A stretch of 64,000 nucleotides of DNA. Origin: Planomicrobium okeanokoites (GTDB taxonomy: Bacteria > Bacillota > Bacilli > Bacillales_A > Planococcaceae). A program made the translations under genes and the position numbers. This document shows positions 33,695-42,146 of the stretch, piece after piece. The stretch covers positions 248,001 to 312,000 of the forward strand of contig NZ_QQRS01000002.1 of NCBI RefSeq assembly GCF_003428875.1. Reading direction: 5' to 3'. Below the pieces are notes generated by a model. That model made no database searches. It had not been told where the DNA came from and saw nothing but the letters and a program-made list of their open reading frames with translations. The stretch's first letter is position 1. Every line of letters starts with the position of its first letter.

Positions 33695-34987
33695 CTATAG
33701 AAATAAGTCTGGATTTATTAATTTAGGCAAGTAAAAAGCAATTTCCGGGAAGAAAGCTACGAAGAGAAGAACTACCAGAATGATTGCAATGTATGGCAGA
33801 ACTGCCAGCATAGACCTTTCTATACTCAAATCCCCGATCTTCGCCGCTAACAGCAGACATAGACCATATGGCGGAGTGATTAACCCGATCGCCAAAGTAA
33901 TGACCACGATGAGCCCCAAGTGTACCGGGTCCATCTCAAATAATGTGGCTGTCGGCAAAATGATCGGCACAAACAGGATCATTGCCGGAATCGCATCCAT
34001 GAACGTTCCGATGAACAAGAAGAACGCGATGATGATCAAAATGAATACCCATTTCGCCCCTACGTTGTCCACGAAGAATTGCTGGGCGATGACCGAAAGC
34101 TGATAATAACTCATCAATTCACCCAATGCACTCGCTGCTGCCAATGCAAACAACGAAAGGGAACTTAGAGCCAGCGTGTCTTTCAGAATGCCTGGCAAAT
34201 CAGCTAATTTCAGCGTTTTATAATAGAACATACTGATTACAAACGTATAAAGGGATGCGACTGCAGCGGCTTCTGTCGCTGTAAAGAACCCGGTGATGAT
34301 ACCGCCGATAATGATGACCGGCGTGAGCAATGCCGGAAATGACTGAAGAAACAATTTAGAGAAAGATTTTAATGACGATCTTTCCGAGCGCGGATACCCT
34401 TTTTTCAGTGCCATGAAATAAACGAAAATCATCATGCTGACACCGATCAGGATTCCCGGCACAATTCCCCCCAAGAACAAAGCACCGATCGATGCGTTGG
34501 TCAATCCGGCAAAAATGATCATCGGAATACTCGGAGGGATGACTACTCCGACAGTGGAGGACGCAGCTGTAACTGCTACCGCTGTTTCCGTATCGTACCC
34601 CTGCTTTTTCATATTCGGAATAAGAATTTTACCGACACCAGCCGTATCCGCCTGTGCGGCACCTGATACACCTGCGAACATCATCGAGACCAAAATATTC
34701 GAATGCGCCAAGCCGCCTCTTATATGGCCGACAACGGAAAGGGCCAAATCAATCAGTTTTTGTGATATTTTCCCGTGATTCATCAAGTTTGCCGCCAATA
34801 TGAACAGCGGAACGGCAAGAAGTACGAACGAATCGATTCCGTTCAGCATCTTGATCGGAACCGTAACTTCCGGCAATGTCTCAATGCTCAGAACGCCGAT
34901 GAACGAAACAATCCCGATAACGAACGCAATCGGTACCCCTATTAACATGAGGACCAGGAATAAAACGACAAGTAAGATGCCTATCAT
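33695..34987 (-). CDS. TRAP transporter large membrane subunit (DctM family), uronate locus
   Basis: The 430-residue protein has about twelve hydrophobic segments and the DctM signature motifs GxxxPxxIGIP-like: GIVSFIGVLSIE near the start, SVMMFAGVSGAAQADTAGVG, and IPPSIPMIIFAGLTNASIGALFLGG. It is the cation-coupled permease of a three-part TRAP system. It overlaps the small subunit by ATGA, and DctP lies just upstream. Substrate by context is a uronate or KDG-type sugar acid. Confidence 0.92.
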   Translation of the reverse strand: MIGILLVVLFLVLMLIGVPIAFVIGIVSFIGVLSIETLPEVTVPIKMLNGIDSFVLLAVPLFILAANLMNHGKISQKLIDLALSVVGHIRGGLAHSNILVSMMFAGVSGAAQADTAGVGKILIPNMKKQGYDTETAVAVTAASSTVGVVIPPSIPMIIFAGLTNASIGALFLGGIVPGILIGVSMMIFVYFMALKKGYPRSERSSLKSFSKLFLQSFPALLTPVIIIGGIITGFFTATEAAAVASLYTFVISMFYYKTLKLADLPGILKDTLALSSLSLFALAAASALGELMSYYQLSVIAQQFFVDNVGAKWVFILIIIAFFLFIGTFMDAIPAMILFVPIILPTATLFEMDPVHLGLIVVITLAIGLITPPYGLCLLLAAKIGDLSIERSMLAVLPYIAIILVVLLFVAFFPEIAFYLPKLINPDLFL

Positions 34988-35466
34988 GAACTGGCCCCCC
35001 TTTTCACCTGTTTGAAGTCTTTAAAGCCATTAAAGATATGGCCCAGCGTGTAAATCGCCATTGTTAAACCTGTGATTGGCAGCGCAACCCAGACGTAGCC
35101 CATCTTCATCTCTGGCAAAGCCACCCAATTGTAGTCCCAGAATGTGCTTGCTGCCTGTATTCCGTAATACAGCAAACCGATTGCAAAAAGCAGGACAATG
35201 GTGTCGAGCAGAAGAATAAGGCCGATTTTTTTAACGCCTTTTAATTTCAAGGCCAGAAAATCGAAACTGAAATGTTCACGCTGATTCACCATTACTGCAG
35301 CTCCCATGAACACGGACCAGATAAACGAATAATTTGCCACTTCTTCTGTCCAAATGATGGAAATGCCCATATGGCGGGAAACGATTTGAATCATGATGGC
35401 GATAAAGAATATCGACAGCATAACGACGCCAAGCATCATCTGTGCTTTTTCCAAGGTTTTTATCAT
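34984..35466 (-). CDS. TRAP transporter small membrane subunit (DctQ family), uronate locus
   Basis: From ATG 35466 the protein is 160 residues with four membrane segments and the family block IWTEEVANYSFIWSVFMGAAVMVNQREHFSFDFL. It supports folding of the large subunit. I chose this start because a GGAGGAAGG site lies just upstream. An upstream ATG at 35535 would add 23 residues of non-membrane sequence containing that site. It sits between dctP and dctM with an ATGA overlap to the latter. Confidence 0.88.
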   Translation of the reverse strand: MIKTLEKAQMMLGVVMLSIFFIAIMIQIVSRHMGISIIWTEEVANYSFIWSVFMGAAVMVNQREHFSFDFLALKLKGVKKIGLILLLDTIVLLFAIGLLYYGIQAASTFWDYNWVALPEMKMGYVWVALPITGLTMAIYTLGHIFNGFKDFKQVKRGASS

Positions 35467-35539
35467 GATTACCGACCTTCCTCCAACAGAGTAAAAGGAA
35501 GAATAGGCAAGCCCAATCTCCCCTCTGCTGATCAATAAA

Positions 35540-36583
35540 TTATTTTAAGTCTCTTACTTTTTGGAGCAATTCTTCTACACCCATATCTTTGGCAGCTGCA
35601 TCCTGCAACGGTTCAGCGATTTTAACAAATGGTGCCGTATCGATTTCACTTACTTCTGCGCCTTCAGCGATGGCTTTCTCTTTGTATTCTTCCTCTTGTG
35701 CATATAACGCTTCTCGTTCAGCGGCTACAGAAGCATCGGCAGCTTTCAAAATGATTTCTTGCTGTTCTTCCGTTAACTTATCAAATTCATTTCCGTTAAC
35801 CAGTAAAAATCTTGTTGTGTAATCATGTGCCGTTTCTGTAGTATATTTTCCGTTTTTAGTCGTGTGGTGATTTTGTGCCACGAAATATGGATATGCGTTT
35901 TCAGCTGAATCCACTACGTTTTGCTGTAATGCCTGGTACAATTCGCCCCACGCTACAGAAGTCGGGACTGCTCCTGTTTGTTTCCAGAAGTCGGAAACTA
36001 CACCGGAAGTTTGTGTTCTGATTGTCATTCCATTTAAATCATCCATTGTTTCAAGCGGTTTTTTTCCATAGAAATGTCTGACTCCAGCAGACCAGTAACC
36101 GACAATTTTAAAGTCGTTATTCGATTTTTCATTTACAATCGAAGCTACTTCTTCTCCGACTTCACCATCCACTACTTGTTCCCAATGATCAAAGCTGTCG
36201 AACAAATATGGAAGGGCAAACAAATCGACTTCTTTTACGCCTGTTTGCGTCATAAAGCCTGGGGAAACCAATACCACATCAGCGGCTCCCAATTTCAGCT
36301 TTTCAACCAGTTCGGATTCTTCGGTGCCAATTGTGCCTTCGTGAACTTCCACTTCGATGTTTCCGTCTGATTCACTTTCTGCCACTTCTTTAAATTTATC
36401 CAACCCTACACCATACGGCGTATCCGGTGTTGTCTGGTTATGCGCTGCAATCAGCTTGATCTTTTCTGCGCCGTCCCCTTCAGACCCTGAACCCGAACCT
36501 TCTTCACTGCCGCATCCTGCTAACGCAACTGATACACCCAAAAGCATTGCAAATGGTACTGACACTAATTTTTTCATTTTCAT
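35540..36583 (-). CDS. TRAP solute-binding lipoprotein (DctP family), uronate locus
   Basis: The 347-residue protein has a lipoprotein signal with lipobox VALAGC (Cys23) followed by a Gly/Ser/Glu linker. The binding domain shows the usual DctP features: LPYLFDSFDHWEQV, GYWSAGVRHFYGKKPLETMDDLNGMTIRTQ with the substrate-binding Arg in the IRTQ strand, and ENAYPYFVAQNHH. The conserved Arg salt-bridges the carboxylate of the ligand, so the substrate is an acid. An AGGAGGAAA ribosome binding site precedes the ATG; an internal ATG two codons in is equally possible. Context points to a hexuronate or related ketoacid sugar. Confidence 0.92.
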   Translation of the reverse strand: MKMKKLVSVPFAMLLGVSVALAGCGSEEGSGSGSEGDGAEKIKLIAAHNQTTPDTPYGVGLDKFKEVAESESDGNIEVEVHEGTIGTEESELVEKLKLGAADVVLVSPGFMTQTGVKEVDLFALPYLFDSFDHWEQVVDGEVGEEVASIVNEKSNNDFKIVGYWSAGVRHFYGKKPLETMDDLNGMTIRTQTSGVVSDFWKQTGAVPTSVAWGELYQALQQNVVDSAENAYPYFVAQNHHTTKNGKYTTETAHDYTTRFLLVNGNEFDKLTEEQQEIILKAADASVAAEREALYAQEEEYKEKAIAEGAEVSEIDTAPFVKIAEPLQDAAAKDMGVEELLQKVRDLK

Positions 36584-36642
36584 TTTAATTTCCTCCTAAT
36601 TTTTCTATTTGAATTGCTTAGTCTATTTTTTTCAGCCAATTC

Positions 36643-37200
36643 TCATTCAAGATTGGCGTGACGGTTTTTCATGTTCTCGTGGCTGGATGTCTGTCCGTCT
36701 TTTTGAATCGAATAAATAATGATGGCATCAAGCAGCAAGTGCACTGATTGATCAAACTGGTTTCCAAGCGGCTGGATAGTAGGCGGTTCGCTTTCTCTCC
36801 TGTATTTCGTCGCTGCCGGGACAATAAGTACTCCGCTGCATAACTCTGCAAGCTTCGATTCCTTATTGGTCGTCACCAGGAAGACCTCTGCGTCTGCTTC
36901 TTTCGCTTTAGAAACGAATTGCATAACAGCGCCAGTAGAACCTGATCCCGAAATGGCAATCAGCAAATCTCCTTTTTCAATGCTCGGGGTAATGGTTTCA
37001 CCAATTACATAGACAGTAAATCCGCCGTGCATCAGCCGCATGGCAAATGCTTTCCCCATAAGTCCCGAACGCCCCTCACCGTAAACAAATATTCGGTTAG
37101 CTGCATATACTCGTTCTGAAAGATGAAGCGCTTCCTTTTCATCGATATTCGACAGAACAGTGGAAACTTCATCCGCCACCGTCTCAATGATTGATTTCAT
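36643..37200 (-). CDS. hxlB: 6-phospho-3-hexuloisomerase (SIS domain)
   Basis: The 185-residue protein is a single SIS domain of HxlB/PHI size. GEGRSGLMGKAFAMRLMHGGFTVYVIGET spans about 37-65, and LIAISGSGSTGAV carries the phosphate-binding serines near 76-88. It isomerises D-arabino-3-hexulose 6-phosphate and fructose 6-phosphate. It overlaps hxlA by 17 bases, so the two are coupled. The gene lies directly before the TRAP transporter genes. In bacilli the pair usually detoxifies formaldehyde; here it is part of a sugar-acid operon. Confidence 0.9.
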   Translation of the reverse strand: MKSIIETVADEVSTVLSNIDEKEALHLSERVYAANRIFVYGEGRSGLMGKAFAMRLMHGGFTVYVIGETITPSIEKGDLLIAISGSGSTGAVMQFVSKAKEADAEVFLVTTNKESKLAELCSGVLIVPAATKYRRESEPPTIQPLGNQFDQSVHLLLDAIIIYSIQKDGQTSSHENMKNRHANLE

Positions 37201-37822
37201 GCTGGTTCATCACCCCTTTCAATTCCTTTGCCGCCAGTCCCGGATCTGGTGCAGCTGTTACGGCACTGCCAATGATTACGGTTTGGAGCGGTTTGTCCAA
37301 CAAATCCGATAGACTCTTCTTGTTGATGCCACCGGCGATAGCAACCTCCATGCCTTCCAGATGTTCTGTCAGAGAAAACAGATCATCTTTCATTTCTCCT
37401 TCAAGCTGCATATCTTTACCGTAATGAAGGCTGACGAGATCGACACCTAAATTCTGGAGCTCGCTCAGCCGTTCAGGCTCTTTTACCCCCAGCAAATCAA
37501 TCATGATCCGCTTGCCATACTGTTCGGCAACTTTCAGCGTCTCGGTAATTGTTTTGTCCGCTGAAAAAGCCATAACTGTGGTAATATCCGCCCCAGCTTC
37601 AAAAGCTTGGATCGCTTCATGTTTGCCGGCATCACAAGTTTTCATATCAGCGACCAGTATTTTTTCCGGATACGCTGCTTTGATATCCCGGACAATCGCC
37701 ATGCCGTATTCTTTAATGACACCTGTGCCGACCTCAATCCAATCAACCGATGACTCAGTTTCTCTTAATAATTGAAAACATTGTTCCCGTGTTAAACGGT
37801 CCAGCGCTAATTGAAAGTTCAT
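37184..37822 (-). CDS. hxlA: 3-hexulose-6-phosphate synthase
   Basis: The 212-residue TIM barrel of the orotidine-phosphate decarboxylase superfamily has the HPS metal/substrate block LVADMKTCDAGKHEAIQAFEAGAD at about 54-77 (Asp-x-Lys-x-x-Asp) and IAGGINKKSL with the C-terminal phosphate-binding VIIGSAVTAAPDP. It condenses ribulose 5-phosphate with formaldehyde, or catalyses the reverse. Related enzymes (KGPDC, UlaD) decarboxylate 3-keto-L-gulonate 6-phosphate, so in this uronate operon an alternative reaction should be kept in mind. The gene is the first after the LacI regulator on the same strand. Confidence 0.85.
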   Translation of the reverse strand: MNFQLALDRLTREQCFQLLRETESSVDWIEVGTGVIKEYGMAIVRDIKAAYPEKILVADMKTCDAGKHEAIQAFEAGADITTVMAFSADKTITETLKVAEQYGKRIMIDLLGVKEPERLSELQNLGVDLVSLHYGKDMQLEGEMKDDLFSLTEHLEGMEVAIAGGINKKSLSDLLDKPLQTVIIGSAVTAAPDPGLAAKELKGVMNQHEINH

Positions 37823-37863
37823 CTGATCTGTCCTTTCATGAAATAATCATTTCCATGGCTATT

Positions 37864-38880
37864 CTAAGATTGGATTCGCTTACTCGATTCTCTTATGTTC
37901 AAAACTGGTTCAAACCGGTAAATTTCTTCTTCAGGTACGGATTCTTTATCCGTGATTATCTTCAGCAGCAGTTCTGCCGCTTTTTTACCGATTTCAATGG
38001 TCGGCTGTTCAACAATGGTGAGGGGTGGTTCGTAGAACTCTGAAAACGATACTTCATCTATGCCGATGACTGCCAGCTCCGATGGAATTTGAATTTCTTT
38101 GCGCTTAATATGTTTCAGCACTTCGATTAGCACCAAATCATTTCCTGCCAGAATTGCCTGGGGCGGCGGCTGAAGAAGAAGCATTTCCTGGAGACCCTGG
38201 GCTACCTGAGTAACTTCTAAATTCTTGATATAATCCTCATTAACGGATACATCATTGTTTACGAGGGCATTTTTATAACCATTGATCCGCTCGACCCGCG
38301 GTGTAACATTTTTCACTACATTTGTTATTATTCCAATTCTTTCATAACCATTCTGAAGCAGATGTTCGACTGCAAGTCCGGCTGCTCTCTCATTGTCGAG
38401 CATGACTGAAGGGATTTTCATATTCGGAACGGTGCGGTCTACAAACACGACAGGATATTTGCTTTTAACCATCTCTTCATAAAGGGCTATGTTATTGCCG
38501 GTCGGAAGGATGATTATGCCATCCACTTGTTTGGCCCGCAGCATTTCGATATACTTCTTCTCTTTTTCCGGATCATCGTCCGCATTGCACACCATCACAT
38601 GAAAACCCGCCTCATTGCATTCATCTTCAATGGTCCGGATAATCTGCGTGGAAAAAGTATGGAGGATGTTCGCGACAATAACGCCGATGGTCGTAGTGGA
38701 TTTTTGCTTCAGGCTCCGCGCTAAAATATTCGGGCGGTAATCCAGTTCAATTATTGTCTGCTCTATTCTTTTCTTCGTTTCTTCACTCATGTAATCGAAT
38801 CTATTGTTTACGTATTGGGAAACAGTACTCTTTGAGACATTTGCATGTCGGGCGACATCTGCCATCGTAACCGCTTTCAT
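37864..38880 (-). CDS. LacI-family transcriptional regulator of the uronate/TRAP operon
   Basis: The 338-residue protein has an N-terminal LacI helix-turn-helix (MADVARHANVSKSTVSQYVNNRF at 5-27), the hinge helix region YRPNILARSLKQKST at about 52-66, and a periplasmic-binding-protein-like effector domain with VDGIIILPTGNN and VFVDRT. It is the first gene of its own operon, 41 bases before hxlA, and twin palindromes lie upstream of it, so autoregulation is likely. The effector is probably KDG, KDPG or another uronate intermediate; this is inferred from the operon. Confidence 0.9.
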   Translation of the reverse strand: MKAVTMADVARHANVSKSTVSQYVNNRFDYMSEETKKRIEQTIIELDYRPNILARSLKQKSTTTIGVIVANILHTFSTQIIRTIEDECNEAGFHVMVCNADDDPEKEKKYIEMLRAKQVDGIIILPTGNNIALYEEMVKSKYPVVFVDRTVPNMKIPSVMLDNERAAGLAVEHLLQNGYERIGIITNVVKNVTPRVERINGYKNALVNNDVSVNEDYIKNLEVTQVAQGLQEMLLLQPPPQAILAGNDLVLIEVLKHIKRKEIQIPSELAVIGIDEVSFSEFYEPPLTIVEQPTIEIGKKAAELLLKIITDKESVPEEEIYRFEPVLNIRESSKRIQS

Positions 38881-38918
38881 AAAATCTACTCCAAACTTGA
38901 AAATAACTTTATTTCGAC

Positions 38919-38947
38919 TAAATCGGTTTACTAAACCGGTTTAGTAA
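38919..38947. promoter_or_regulatory. Twin LacI-type operators upstream of the regulator
   Basis: A perfect 20-bp palindrome centred on ACCGGT spans 38928-38947, with AAACCGGTTT at its core. Its left arm is shared with a second, imperfect palindrome TAAATCGGTTTA at 38919-38930. Central CG and AT-rich arms are typical of LacI-family operators. The site lies 40-70 bases before the LacI gene start, where the promoter of the hxlAB-TRAP-kdgF operon should be. Confidence 0.65.
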
Positions 38948-38972
38948 GTTGTTTTACCAAGTATATTAAAAA

Positions 38973-38987
38973 TGAAAGCGCTTTACA
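38973..38987. promoter_or_regulatory. Near-match to a CcpA cre box upstream of the uronate operon
   Basis: TGAAAGCGCTTTACA has the palindromic cre core AAAGCGCTTT but differs from TGWAANCGNTNWCA at the right end by one extra base. It lies 26 bases upstream of the LacI-type operator. Carbon catabolite control through CcpA is plausible for a sugar-acid operon but not shown. Confidence 0.4.
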
Positions 38988-39065
38988 ACCCTTTTTTCAA
39001 ATAAATCTGTTTTTTCTTATCTGCGGTCGAAAGGTAATCCTCATAAATCAAGGTTTCTTCCATAT

Positions 39066-39134
39066 AAAAAAAACCGAACCCCAATAAAAAATCTCTCAGA
39101 GGTTCGGTCATCTTTTATTCCCTTATTCGGCTGG
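39066..39134 (-). repeat. Terminator-tail repeat, copy 1
   Basis: A block of about 68 bases is nearly identical to copies at 47,794 and 61,446. Read on the minus strand it has the codons DLTPAE and a TAA stop, then a spacer GGGAATAAAAGATG, then an ACCGAACC/GGTTCGGT hairpin and a run of T residues. In copy 3 the same codons are the true end of the opuAC gene. Here they lie about 40 bases past the stop codon of the SLC13-type carrier and are out of any gene. The hairpin (39066-39109) works as that gene's terminator. Confidence 0.8.
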
Positions 39135-39163
39135 TGTCAGGTCATTGGTCCGCTAATCTAGTT

Positions 39164-40537
39164 CTATAACAATAGTCGCCAGTATAAACTTGCCGCCAAT
39201 GTGATGACCATTACCCAGGCAATCATCGAAAAGCTGCCGATTTTCAGCAAGTCCCGCTCTGTAAAATACTTATACGAAAAAGCGATCAAATGGACTGGGG
39301 ATTGGGTTACAAAAAGAAAACCCGGGACGCCGGCAAGAAATACCGCCATCGTGACGACACCTGGGGAAAGCCCTGAAAGTGATTGCCCGACTGTAACGCT
39401 GAGCGGCAGGATGATGGTCAGCAGCCCCAGGACATTTACAAAAATCAGCCTGATCAATGCAGTAATAAGAATCAGCAGGAAAAGTACCAGAATAGGCATT
39501 TCCAACGGTATATTGTTGACAAGAAAATCTGACACCAGGTTAATCGTACCGGTCTGGATCAACATGCCGGCAACCATTATCGTAGCGGCGAAAAATATGA
39601 CCATATCCCAATCGATGGCTCTTTTCGCCTCTTCCCAAGTCCATACTCCGATTTTCGGTGTGATGGTAAGTGCAGCACCCAAGAGCCCTGTCAGCGGAAT
39701 GGAAATGTCGTGGAAATGCTGTGTGCTCCAGAGAACCAGGATCAGGATGAGGATAAAAATCACTTTAATCTCCGGCAAACTGAGCCGCCCCATTTCTTCC
39801 GACTTCTTATTCAAAGTTTGCAGCAATGCCTGAGAATCAATTTTCTCAGGTGGAAAAACAGATAAGGAAATGAGCCACAGAATAAGTGCAAACAAGATGG
39901 TTGGCGGAGCAAACAACAAAAGCCAGCTTACGTAATTCAAGCCTTCCATATTTTCATTTAGTATACCGAATGTATAGATGGTGGAACTCGCACCCGTAGC
40001 TACGACGGATCCTGAAATAGATGTGATATAGGCAATTCCGATGAAAAGGGATTTGCCAAGGTTCTCCACTTCGCCGATTTTCCGGACGTTTTTCAGCAAG
40101 TCGTCGAATACTGAAGAGACTAAACTTCCTTTGCCCACATTCGAAGGGATCATCAACGACAGCAGGAACATCAGCACGTAGGAAATCAGGATCAGGGAAC
40201 GGCTCGATCCTTTAGACATTTTCAATACTGCCAATGATACACGGGATGCCAGTCCAGTATTGATGAACGAATGGGAGATGAAAAAAGTCGAAAACAGCAG
40301 CCATACAATATCCGATCCGATATATGACAATGTCTCTTCATAGCTGAAAAAGTGAAAAGATAAAATAAGCATCAGAATGATCGAACTGTGAGCCAAAGGA
40401 AAGACGCGGCCAATCCACAGGATCTGGATGATTGCCAATGCAGCAAAAGCCTTCAATTCCAATGCGAAGTTTGAGTAGTCCGGAATGAAAATCAGATATA
40501 TTCCGAGTGCAAGGATCATGAGAATCGTTTTTTTCAT
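39164..40537 (-). CDS. SLC13/DASS-type dicarboxylate or tricarboxylate carrier
   Basis: The 457-residue protein has about twelve hydrophobic segments and the overall DASS layout: two halves each with a re-entrant region, here SNVGKGSLVSSVFDDL with ISGSVVATGASSTIYTFGIL near 170-190, and LGLLTIILPLSVTVG with AVFLAGVPGFLFVTQSPVHLIAFSYK near the end. Members co-transport di- or tricarboxylates with Na+. It follows a TcuA-like dehydrogenase gene and shares its region with the TctABC transporter, so two unrelated uptake systems for similar acids lie side by side. AAGGAG precedes the ATG. Confidence 0.82.
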   Translation of the reverse strand: MKKTILMILALGIYLIFIPDYSNFALELKAFAALAIIQILWIGRVFPLAHSSIILMLILSFHFFSYEETLSYIGSDIVWLLFSTFFISHSFINTGLASRVSLAVLKMSKGSSRSLILISYVLMFLLSLMIPSNVGKGSLVSSVFDDLLKNVRKIGEVENLGKSLFIGIAYITSISGSVVATGASSTIYTFGILNENMEGLNYVSWLLLFAPPTILFALILWLISLSVFPPEKIDSQALLQTLNKKSEEMGRLSLPEIKVIFILILILVLWSTQHFHDISIPLTGLLGAALTITPKIGVWTWEEAKRAIDWDMVIFFAATIMVAGMLIQTGTINLVSDFLVNNIPLEMPILVLFLLILITALIRLIFVNVLGLLTIILPLSVTVGQSLSGLSPGVVTMAVFLAGVPGFLFVTQSPVHLIAFSYKYFTERDLLKIGSFSMIAWVMVITLAASLYWRLLL

Positions 40538-40562
40538 ATGCAGGAAACTCCTTTAATCAGCA

Positions 40563-40588
40563 AAGCCGCCAATTTTCATTGGCGGCTT
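40563..40588 (-). terminator. Hairpin after the tricarballylate dehydrogenase gene
   Basis: An 11-bp perfect stem AAGCCGCCAAT/ATTGGCGGCTT with a TTTC loop lies about 15 bases after the tcuA-like stop codon. The U-tract is short (TTTG), so some read-through into the carrier gene is expected. Confidence 0.6.
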
Positions 40589-40602
40589 CGTTATCCATGA
40601 AC

Positions 40603-42141
40603 TTATTTGCTTACAGCGTCGCTCATTTTTTTGCTGTACCGGCCTGCAGAAGTGCCGGCAATTTTCCCGAAGACCGCCCCGGACATCAAACCGGAACCTC
40701 CCGGATAGTTATGATAGAAGATGCCACCCACCATTTCGCCAGCTGCATACAACCCTCGGATAGGCTTTTCTGTTTCATCCAATACCTGGCCTTCCGTATC
40801 GGTATGGATACCGCCGAATGAAAACGTAATTCCACAAGTCACGGGGTAAGCATAGAACGGACCTTCTGCTATCGTATTTGCCCAATTCGTTTTTGGCGGC
40901 ACGATTCCTTCTGTACGTTTGCCGTCTTTAACAGAAGGGTTAAAGTCACCATCTTGTACAGCGTTGTTGTATTCTTCGATTGTCGCAAGGAATTTATCTT
41001 TGTCGACAGGAAGCTGATTGACCAACTGTTCCAGCGTTTCCGCTTCATAGAAAGTGGCTTCTTCCAGATTGTATTCATCCCGGAGCAATGGCCGCGTTTT
41101 CGCATCAAACAATTGGTATGCCACATGGTCCGGCTGCTTTAAGATTTCTTTGCCGTATTTGGCATATGTGTAGTTGCGGAAATCTGCTCCTTCATCGACA
41201 AAACGCTGTCCGTCTTTGTTCAGCATGATGCTGAGCGGGTACGAGTGCTTTTTGTAGATATCACCAGGCTTTTTGAAATCGCCGACTTTAGGCGCATTGG
41301 AGTCGGTGCCGATTGAATGGCATCCAGACCATTGTCCAAATTTCTGCGCACCCGCAGCCAGTGCCATATCAAGACCATCGCCGGTATTGTATTCAGTGCC
41401 CCGGACGATGGCTGCCTGCCACTCTTCTCCGATATGCTCTCTGCGCTTGCTCTTATCCGCTTCGAAACTGCCGTTCGCAAGAATGACGCTGGAACTGTGG
41501 ATGTCCACTTTTTCACCGTCGATTTCTGCAACTACTCCTTTAACTTCTGCGCGATCCATCAATAATTCCACAGCGCGGGCATCATAACATACTTCAATGC
41601 CCAATGTTTCTGCACGCTCGAACAAGGAACGCATTAACCCAATACCTTTTTCTTGTGTCTTTAACGGCAAGCCGCCCCAAAAATGTCTTTTTCCATTTTC
41701 GACAAAAGATTGATTTCCTTTATTCAACTCGAATACTACCCCTTGATCTTTCATCCAGAGAATCGTTTCAAGTGATTTTTCCGTCAGGGTTTTGGCAAGC
41801 GACGGTTCACTTTTGCCTTCTGTTACACGCATTAAATCATCATAATATTCTTTTGCATCATATTCGGGCATCACCGTATTCGCCGCTTCTTCATCACTCA
41901 ACAAGGGAATGACTTTGCGGATGTTCTCTAAATCACCGTAAGCCGCCCGGATGGCACCATCTGTGAAAAAGGAATTGCCCCCCTTTTTCTCTTTAGGGGC
42001 CCGCTCCAACACAAGAATTTTTGCGCCTTGCTCGCTGCCGGCGATAGCCGCACATAAAGCAGCATTTCCTGCACCGACGACTACAATATCATAATGGGAT
42101 TGAAGTTCATTTTTTGTCACCAAGATTTTCATCCTTTCCAT
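40603..42141 (-). CDS. tcuA: FAD-dependent tricarballylate dehydrogenase (TcuA-like)
   Basis: The 512-residue flavoprotein belongs to the fumarate reductase/succinate dehydrogenase flavoprotein group. It has the FAD dinucleotide fold DIVVVGAGNAALCAAIAG at 18-35, KKGGNSFFTDGAIRAA, the NGSFEADKSKR region, and GLYAAGEMVGGIFYHNYPGGSGLMSGAVFG at the C-terminus. TcuA oxidises tricarballylate to cis-aconitate so that it enters the citric acid cycle. It begins six bases after the tctA stop codon, and coupling with a TctABC transporter is the arrangement expected of tricarballylate use. A second in-frame ATG four codons in is possible as a start. Confidence 0.85.
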   Translation of the reverse strand: MERMKILVTKNELQSHYDIVVVGAGNAALCAAIAGSEQGAKILVLERAPKEKKGGNSFFTDGAIRAAYGDLENIRKVIPLLSDEEAANTVMPEYDAKEYYDDLMRVTEGKSEPSLAKTLTEKSLETILWMKDQGVVFELNKGNQSFVENGKRHFWGGLPLKTQEKGIGLMRSLFERAETLGIEVCYDARAVELLMDRAEVKGVVAEIDGEKVDIHSSSVILANGSFEADKSKRREHIGEEWQAAIVRGTEYNTGDGLDMALAAGAQKFGQWSGCHSIGTDSNAPKVGDFKKPGDIYKKHSYPLSIMLNKDGQRFVDEGADFRNYTYAKYGKEILKQPDHVAYQLFDAKTRPLLRDEYNLEEATFYEAETLEQLVNQLPVDKDKFLATIEEYNNAVQDGDFNPSVKDGKRTEGIVPPKTNWANTIAEGPFYAYPVTCGITFSFGGIHTDTEGQVLDETEKPIRGLYAAGEMVGGIFYHNYPGGSGLMSGAVFGKIAGTSAGRYSKKMSDAVSK

Positions 42142-42146
42142 TTGTG

